DNA of 64,000 nt from Metamycoplasma alkalescens (GTDB lineage: Bacteria > Bacillota_I > Bacilli_A > Mycoplasmatales > Metamycoplasmataceae), in the NCBI RefSeq assembly GCF_900476125.1, contig NZ_LS991949.1, forward strand, positions 620,001-684,000. The letters run 5' to 3'. The notes below the pieces were generated by a model. The model searched no databases. It saw only the letters and a program-made list of their open reading frames with translations, and was not told the DNA's origin. The translations under genes and the position numbers were made by a program. Positions 58,420 through 64,000 of this stretch are shown here, one piece after another (within the stretch, counting starts at the first letter, position 1; every line of letters starts with the position of its first letter).

Positions 58420-59274
58420 TTATTTAATTTTGTAATTTAGACTTGAATCATCTCTTAATTTTTCTTCTAAGAAATTTTTTAATTCTTGGTCTTTAACTTC
58501 AAGTTCTACAGTTTGATATTTATTGTCCTTATTGTTACCACTAAAATAAAATAGTTTTTCTGAAACAAAATTCTTTTTTAAATTATTGTGTAATTCTAAT
58601 TTTTCAAATTTATTCATTGCTAATGCAGATTCTTCAATTGTAACAATATTTGTAAGATCAATTGACTTTAATTCATTTTTTGCCAGCACACCGGCACTTA
58701 ATTTTTTGATATTAGTTAAATCTTTTAAATTTATTTCTGATATTTGATTATTATAAAATGCATTCTTATCAATTTCTAAGATTGATTGTGGTAAATCAAT
58801 TTTTGTTAGACGATTATTAGCAAAAGCATTCTTAAAAATTTTTGTTAATTTATTTGTGTGTTTGCTAAATTGAATTTCTTTTAAACCAAGGCCTTCAAAT
58901 GCACCATTTTCAATCACTTCAAGATTCTCTGGCAAAACAATTTTTTCAATATTTATTGTTTTAGTAGTTAAATCAAAAATCCCATCCGGAGCTCGTCATT
59001 CAGGACTTGGATTAGCAGCGGCAACTGTTTTTTGGAATAAATTTAATAATGCTATCGCTGAAAATGATCCTTGCGGAATAATTTTTATATCTTTTTTACT
59101 TAAATCTAGGGTTTTGGTTTTCTTATTATAGTTTTCAGTTCCAGTATTTCCTAAAACAAAATTTTTTGCAAATTCATTTTGTTTTTCGCCCTTACCACAA
59201 GAAACAACAGCAACTGCGACTGCTGTTGGCATTATTGCACTTAATGTTAACAAGATTTTTTTTGTAGATTTCAT
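58420..59274 (-). CDS. Surface lipoprotein with leucine-rich (BspA-type) repeats
   Basis: A 284-residue lipoprotein. The signal peptide MKSTKKILLTLSAIMPTAVA ends in the lipobox VVSC (Cys26). The mature part has LRR_5/BspA-type repeats: LEVIENGAFEGLGLKEIQF, LTKIFKNAFANNRLTKIDL, ILEIDKNAFYNNQISEINL, IKKLSAGVLAKNELKSIDL, about 22 residues each, with N/A/F positions typical of this type. These folds form curved surfaces used in adhesion or host binding. A TGA Trp at about 58997 joins the halves. It lies upstream of the DUF285 lipoprotein on the same strand, without a poly(A) tract of its own. Confidence 0.87.
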
Positions 59275-59401
59275 AATTTGTTTATTTTAACATAATTTAT
59301 CTTAGAAAATTAAGAATAGACTTAAGATGTAATTAAATTTGTAAAAACTTTATTAATTTTGATTTTATTTATTTAATAAAATGAAAGATTTTTTAACTAG
59401 T

Positions 59402-60127
59402 TTAAACATCAGTTTCATTTGTATGAGATAGCATAATTTCTTTAATGTTTATTTCTTGTGGCAATGAATAAACATAAAAAGCTGTTTCTGCAATTTGTTC
59501 AGGACTAAGTCCGCCATTGATTTCATCTCTTCATTTTTTATATTCATTATATATTTCTTTGTTTTTAGTATTTTCTAATAAATTGGTGTTTACAATTGCT
59601 GGTTCGATTAGACTGAATCTAATATTTGTATGAGCTAATTCTCTTCTTATTTGCTCGGTTGCAGCATTGACTGCAAACTTGGTGGAATTATAAACTGCAT
59701 GATTTTTATAAGTGTATCTTCCAGCGACACTAGAAATATTAATTATTGTTCCATGATTTCTTTCTAACATGCTAGGTAAAATTGCATCCATTCCATTTAG
59801 GACACCTTTAATATTTGTATCTAGCATGTCATATTTTTCATCTTGATTTTGCTTGTGATATTTTTCTAAATACATCACTCCGGCGTTGTTAATCATTAAA
59901 TCAATTTCACCGATTTTTTTATGTGCATTTTCAATTGCTTTTTTGATTGCATTGAAATCTTTTACATTCGTTTTTGATATTAAAAGATTTTTTGATTCAA
60001 TCTTTTTAAGATTTTCAATTTCTTTATCAATTGCTAAAACTGAATAATTTTTTTCTAAAAAAAGTTTTGTGCATGCTAAACCAATTCCTGAATTAGCACC
60101 AGTAATTGCGACCGCAAATCTCATCAT
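59402..60127 (-). CDS. Short-chain dehydrogenase/reductase
   Basis: A 241-residue SDR oxidoreductase. It has the cofactor motif TGANSGIGLA, NNAGVMY, IINISSVAGRY and the catalytic YNSTK (Tyr-x-x-x-Lys). The N-terminal Asp after strand 2 (LAIDKE) suggests NAD rather than NADP, but this is an inference. Substrate unknown. ATG 60127 follows GGGAG by 7 bases; a second ATG directly after is also possible. It is the last gene after the methyltransferase, 32 bases away. Confidence 0.88.
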
Positions 60128-60159
60128 TTCATTTCTCCCAGTTATAATAAGTAATTAAA

Positions 60160-61413
60160 TTATTTTTTATACAAATATTTATTTTTTTTAAAAACATAAA
60201 TTTTTTCAACTTGAGTTGCTTTTCCTGCTTTAGAACCAAAAGAATTTGTTGCTTTTGAATTTTGATTAATTTCATCAATATATATTTCTTTTAAAATTAG
60301 ATTAGTCTCTTTTTCAATTAAAGAAATATGGTCATATATTGAAAACACTTTATTATTACGATTAACATCACCAATTACCATAATTAATTTTGATTTATCA
60401 TTCATAATTTGGTGACATTCTTTCATAAATTTGATTAGAAAATTATTTAAGTAGTTATTTATGTTATGAAAATCATCAAGACCAATTTTTTTATTATCTA
60501 ATTCAGTTTCATAGCCAAGCATTCACATTTTGATCCAATTTTGTTTTGTATAATTGATGATATTTAAATAAGGAGGCGAAGTAAAAATTAACTTTGGTGT
60601 AATGTCATTTCATGTTTTAGAAATATTAAGCGCATTTGATATTTTAAAGTATCCATCAAATTTAGTATTATTTAATTCTTTTGTTCTTTTTTGATAAATT
60701 TTTTTTATTTTTGTTGAAATTAAATCAAAAATATCATTTTCAGGTTTAACTAAATTATTTTTTAATGCATATTTTTTGACATAATTTGGAGACATTGAAA
60801 GATTATTTGACATTGATAATGAAAAATATGACGAATCACCATTTTTTTTTGCCGGACCATGCATTAGACCTAGTGATATTGCTAATATAAAATTATCAAT
60901 ATCACTATTTTTTTTTCATTTTTTTCCTATTTTTTCTTTTAAAAAAGAGATTTGTTTCAAATTATAATCTGAATAATAAATTTGCATTGTTTCCAAATTA
61001 TTTATTTTTTTTAGATATTTTTCTTTGTCGTTGACTAAGTAATATTTTTTTTTCAATTCATTTACTCGATTGATTATTTTTTCAAGATCAAGATTTTTTT
61101 CTTTTGATTTGCTTAAAACATATGATAACGGATTTAGATCGCTTGCATAGCTTATTCGATTTAGAATTCTAGCTTGTAGTAATGTTGTCCCTCTTCCTGA
61201 GAATGGATCTAATACAATATCTTTTTTATTTGTATATTTTTTAATAAAGAAATCAGCAACTCGAATTGGAAACATTGCGTTGTAAGCACATGTTTTATGC
61301 AATGGATCACCTCACATTATGCTTCTTTGTTTTCAACTATTTTCAATAAATTTATCATTTAAAAAAATAGAGTTTGTTTCATTATTAATCTTGAATTCTT
61401 TAATTAAAGCCAT
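60160..61413 (-). CDS. Site-specific DNA methyltransferase
   Basis: A 417-residue SAM-dependent methyltransferase. Motif I is LDPFSGRGTTLLQA near residue 70, preceded by a CAYNAMFPIRV stretch and followed by YASDLNPLSYVL; motif IV is FTSPPYLNIINY near residue 285. SPPY is common in N4-cytosine enzymes, though N6-adenine ones cannot be excluded. The 200 residues between are probably the target-recognition region. An AAAGGGG site lies 10 bases before ATG 61413. No restriction endonuclease gene is next to it; the frameshifted ParB-like gene lies 89 bases upstream. Confidence 0.85.
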
Positions 61414-61502
61414 TATTTCTATGCCCCTTTACTTATTGGTTATATAAAAATTATAGCTTTTTAAAAAATATATTAAAAAATATCAAATTACTAACTATAA
61501 AT

Positions 61503-63286
61503 TTATTTTCTATTTTTTTTAATTAAGAGTCAATTTTCCAATATTGAATTTAAAATTTCAAATTGCATATTTAGGGATTGAAAGGCACTATCAAAATTAT
61601 CACTATCATTTAAATAATGATAAGTATGGATTATTTTGTTTGGAATTTTTAGGTTTTGACCTTTAATCATTCCCGAAATATATGAAGCATAAATTTCAAT
61701 TTTTTCAGATTTTTGATCTTTTTTGCCTTTAGTTATAGATTCTAAAATGTCTTCAATATCGATGTAATTTTCTGACAATAATTTTTTTACAAATGCAAAT
61801 ACTCCATCTGTTTTTTGCTTATTATAAATAGATTCTTTTATAAATTCTTTTTTGTTAGATTTAAATAATTTTTCAAACAATCAGGATGTCTTTTTTCATT
61901 CTTCTTTCTTTTCTGGATCAAGATTATTCCATTTTTGAATAATTTTATCCAGTAATTTTTCTGATTGTGATACTGCAAAAAAGCAAAGCAGTTCAAGAGT
62001 GGATCTAATCAATATTGAAGAAATCAAAAAAGGATAATTTTAGGTGTTTTTTTATTTAAATTTATTAAAGGTCCAGAATTATTTTCTCACATTTTTTTAA
62101 GGCCAATTTTAATTGCATCATCTATTTCTTCATCTTTAATTTCATTTAATTCTTTTTGTATATTTTTTAGTTTAGAAATGTTATCACGATATTTTATGTA
62201 TTCTTTTTGCATTTTAGTTAGTTTATTCTCATCGATTTCTTCGGCACGTTTTATTTCTCCCATAATTGTTGTTGAATTATTTTCATAATTATCATCTAAA
62301 TATTTATTAAAAAATTCATACAAGAGATATTCAATTTCTTCATTTCAACCACGAGTAGTAAATTTTTTATTTTTTGCAGAAGATACTAAGAAATCATAAA
62401 GTTCTTGTTTTTCAATTCCTTTTATTTCAACTTTTCAATTATTGATATCAATTTCTATATCAAATAGATCATTTAAATTTTTTGTCTCATATTTATAATC
62501 AATTCTAATATTTGACCGAGATAATTCTAGTGCAGAAGTGTAATCGTTATTTTCTGTTTCAATTACTTTTTCATCATCATTCTTATTTTGATTGTAGGTA
62601 TCAATTAAATCTGTTATTCATAAAGAAGATTTGACATCATTTTTTATTGATGAGATTGGTTTGTTAAATCTAGATGAAATATTTTCATATTTTTCATTTA
62701 TTTCTTTTGTTTTCTTGTCATATAAAAATGCATCTCTTAAATCATAAAGATATTTTAATCTTGGTCAATTTCTTTTTCCCTTGTTTTCTCCCGCATGTCT
62801 TGCATAAATTATTTTTCATATTTCATTTTCATCATTATTTTCTAAAGTTTTTAATAAAACAACATCCAATTCATCAAATTTACCAGTTCCTTGATTTTTT
62901 TCTAGTTTTTCAAAAACCTTTTTAAAATTTTTAGTATTTTTGAATTTTGATAAAACGTCTTTATATTTTTCAAAGTCATTTATAAGGTTCATGACCATAA
63001 TTCTTCGATTTCCCTCAATTACATAATAGAAATCATCTTTTCCAGTAATTAGAAAAATTTGATCTAGTGCGGAATTATATCCCAATTCTAATTGTTCAAT
63101 CAATTCATAAAGATTTTCTCAATCTCCCTCATGTTTCAACAATGTTTCAATAATTTCACTTTTTTCATATTTTTCAAATTCAATGTTTAGTATGTCAATT
63201 TTTGAAGCTAATGTATATCTTGGATTATTAGGTAATAATCTTAATTTGTTGTCATTATATGATATTTTTATTTGCTCAGTCTGCAT
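61503..63286 (-). pseudogene. ParB-like (ParB/Srx-type) gene with a frameshift at a T6 run
   Basis: Two overlapping frames make up one gene. The first, from ATG 63286 (AGGAG site), gives about 420 residues in frame to the T6 run at 62026-62031; a ParB-type N-terminal domain is suggested by LRLLPNNPRYTLASK and DFYYVIEGNRRIMVMNLI, followed by a K/N/E-rich helical part. The second frame continues for about 175 residues (LISSILIRSTLELLCFFAVSQ onward to TAA 61503-61505). One extra T in the run would join them into a protein of about 594 residues. As read, frame 1 ends at TAA 61838 after a 62-residue out-of-frame tail. This may be a pseudogene, a phase-variable gene or an assembly error. Confidence 0.75.
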
Positions 63287-63519
63287 AAAATACTTCTCCT
63301 TTAGATTCAATCTTAATATCTTGTGAAAGTTAATATCTATATTTATTTTAATAAAAAATTACAATATTATTTATTTAGATTACTTATTTATTGGGATTTT
63401 GAAATTCAACTTTAAAATAATTTATTTTTTTATCATTAACAAATAATTGAAGAAATTATTTCTAGATCAATGGAATAATTTTTCAATTTAAATGTGTTTT
63501 CATATTCTATAATATTGAT
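63287..63519. other. Intergenic region before uvrB
   Basis: Between two divergent genes. It holds the promoters of both. For uvrB a TATAAT box at 63508-63513 is 6 bases from the ATG. Nothing else was recognised. Confidence 0.5.
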
Positions 63520-64000
63520 ATGAATAAGTTTAAAATGGTAACTAATTTTGTTCCATCTGGAGATCAACCAAAAGCAATAAAGGAATTGGTTGATGGAATT
63601 AATAATAATAAAAAACATCAAGTACTTCTTGGGGTAACTGGTTCAGGGAAAACTTTTACCTTAGCTAATGTTATTAATGAAACAAATCGACCTGCTTTAG
63701 TAATTAGTCATAATAAAACTTTAGCTAGTCAAATATATCAAGAACTTAAAGAATTATTTCCACATAACAAGGTGGAATATTTCATTTCATACTTTGATTA
63801 TTATCGTCCTGAAGCTTATAAACCAGCCGAAGATTTATACATTGAAAAATCTTCAATTACCAATAAAGAGATTGAAGCAATGCGTATCTCGACATTGAAT
63901 TCATTGATTTCTAGACACGATACAATTGTTGTTGCTTCTGTTGCTTCAATCTATGGTGCATTCAATCCTGAAGAATATAAAAAGCATTTTTTAAAGATTG
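63520..64000 (+). CDS. uvrB: UvrABC system protein B, N-terminal part (runs off the window)
   Basis: UvrB is the damage-verifying helicase-like subunit of nucleotide excision repair. The visible 160 residues contain [16 protein letters not shown], Walker [15 protein letters not shown] (residues 38-45 GVTGSGKT), [17 protein letters not shown], the beta-hairpin [20 protein letters not shown] and VASVASIYG. The frame is open to the end. ATG 63520 has no Shine-Dalgarno but a TATAAT 6 bases upstream, so transcription probably starts at or near the ATG. Confidence 0.95.
   Translation, partial: MNKFKMVTNFVPSGDQPKAIKELVDGINNNKKHQVLLGVTGSGKTFTLANVINETNRPALVISHNKTLASQIYQELKELFPHNKVEYFISYFDYYRPEAYKPAEDLYIEKSSITNKEIEAMRISTLNSLISRHDTIVVASVASIYGAFNPEEYKKHFLKI

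Noticed and set aside
61838-62031. The 62-residue tail after the T6 run as the true C-terminus of the ParB-like protein
   Set aside because: The composition is unlike the rest, and the alternative frame continues for about 175 residues with normal composition; a one-base frameshift explains both better.

Overview
The window is AT-rich DNA from a wall-less mollicute of the Mycoplasma type. The main evidence is the genetic code: reading TGA as stop cuts almost every housekeeping gene into pieces, while reading TGA as tryptophan (translation table 4) restores full-length, colinear proteins (polC, lon, gltX, mnmE, potA and many others). The small compact genes, the repeated surface lipoproteins with a K-rich N-terminus and an ASC/VSC lipobox, and the absence of wall-synthesis genes agree with this. 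I cannot name the species from sequence alone. All gene coordinates below assume table 4.

Layout. 1-480: start of smc (minus). 804-6286 (plus): a small membrane protein, glyA, then a tight run of a YloU-like gene, fakA, plsX and rnc (fatty-acid and phospholipid entry plus RNase III). 6287-7946: a surface lipoprotein with BspA/DUF285 repeats, under a promoter that contains a 15-A tract. 8098-14794 (minus): pyrH, frr, cdsA, polC. 14882-19026 (minus): mnmE, rlmCD/trmA-like, ftsY, ylxM. 19404-28249 (minus): asnS, a glycosyltransferase-like gene, an RDD membrane protein, pcrA, an unknown membrane-anchored protein and an M13 metallopeptidase. 28450-29289: a low-complexity lipoprotein. 29343-39276 (minus): a C39-peptidase ABC exporter, ybeY, era, then a polyamine-type ABC transporter (potA, potB, potC) with a PotD-like binding protein on each side. 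39389-41834 (plus): lipoprotein, gltX, a small unknown. 42158-47303 (plus): plsY, then the heat-shock group hrcA-grpE-lon with a CIRCE-like operator. 47376-55290 (minus): gap, a HAD phosphatase, trxA, proS, deoB, a DUF4143-type ATPase and a DUF1846 protein. 55465-56886 (plus): pyk. 56980-59274 (minus): two leucine-rich/DUF285 surface lipoproteins, the first with a 16-A promoter tract. 59402-63286 (minus): a ParB-like gene broken by a frameshift, a DNA methyltransferase and an SDR oxidoreductase. 63520-end (plus): start of uvrB.

How it fits together. The core is housekeeping: translation (asnS, gltX, proS, frr, rlmCD, mnmE, era, ybeY), replication and repair (polC, pcrA, smc, uvrB), lipid synthesis (fakA, plsX, plsY, cdsA), glycolysis and nucleoside salvage (gap, pyk, deoB, pyrH) and protein quality control (hrcA, grpE, lon, trxA). 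The accessory part is surface biology and possible defence: five lipoproteins, two of which share a poly(A)/extended -10 promoter design that looks phase-variable; a peptide exporter with a C39 protease domain; and a ParB-like plus methyltransferase pair whose first gene is out of frame at a 6-base homopolymer.

The most interesting signals are the shared poly(A) promoters, the frameshifted ParB-like gene beside the methyltransferase, the paired 20-bp palindromes on the promoter of the DUF4143 ATPase, and the CIRCE-like site overlapping the plsY stop codon. No tRNA, rRNA, insertion sequence, CRISPR array or replication origin was recognised.
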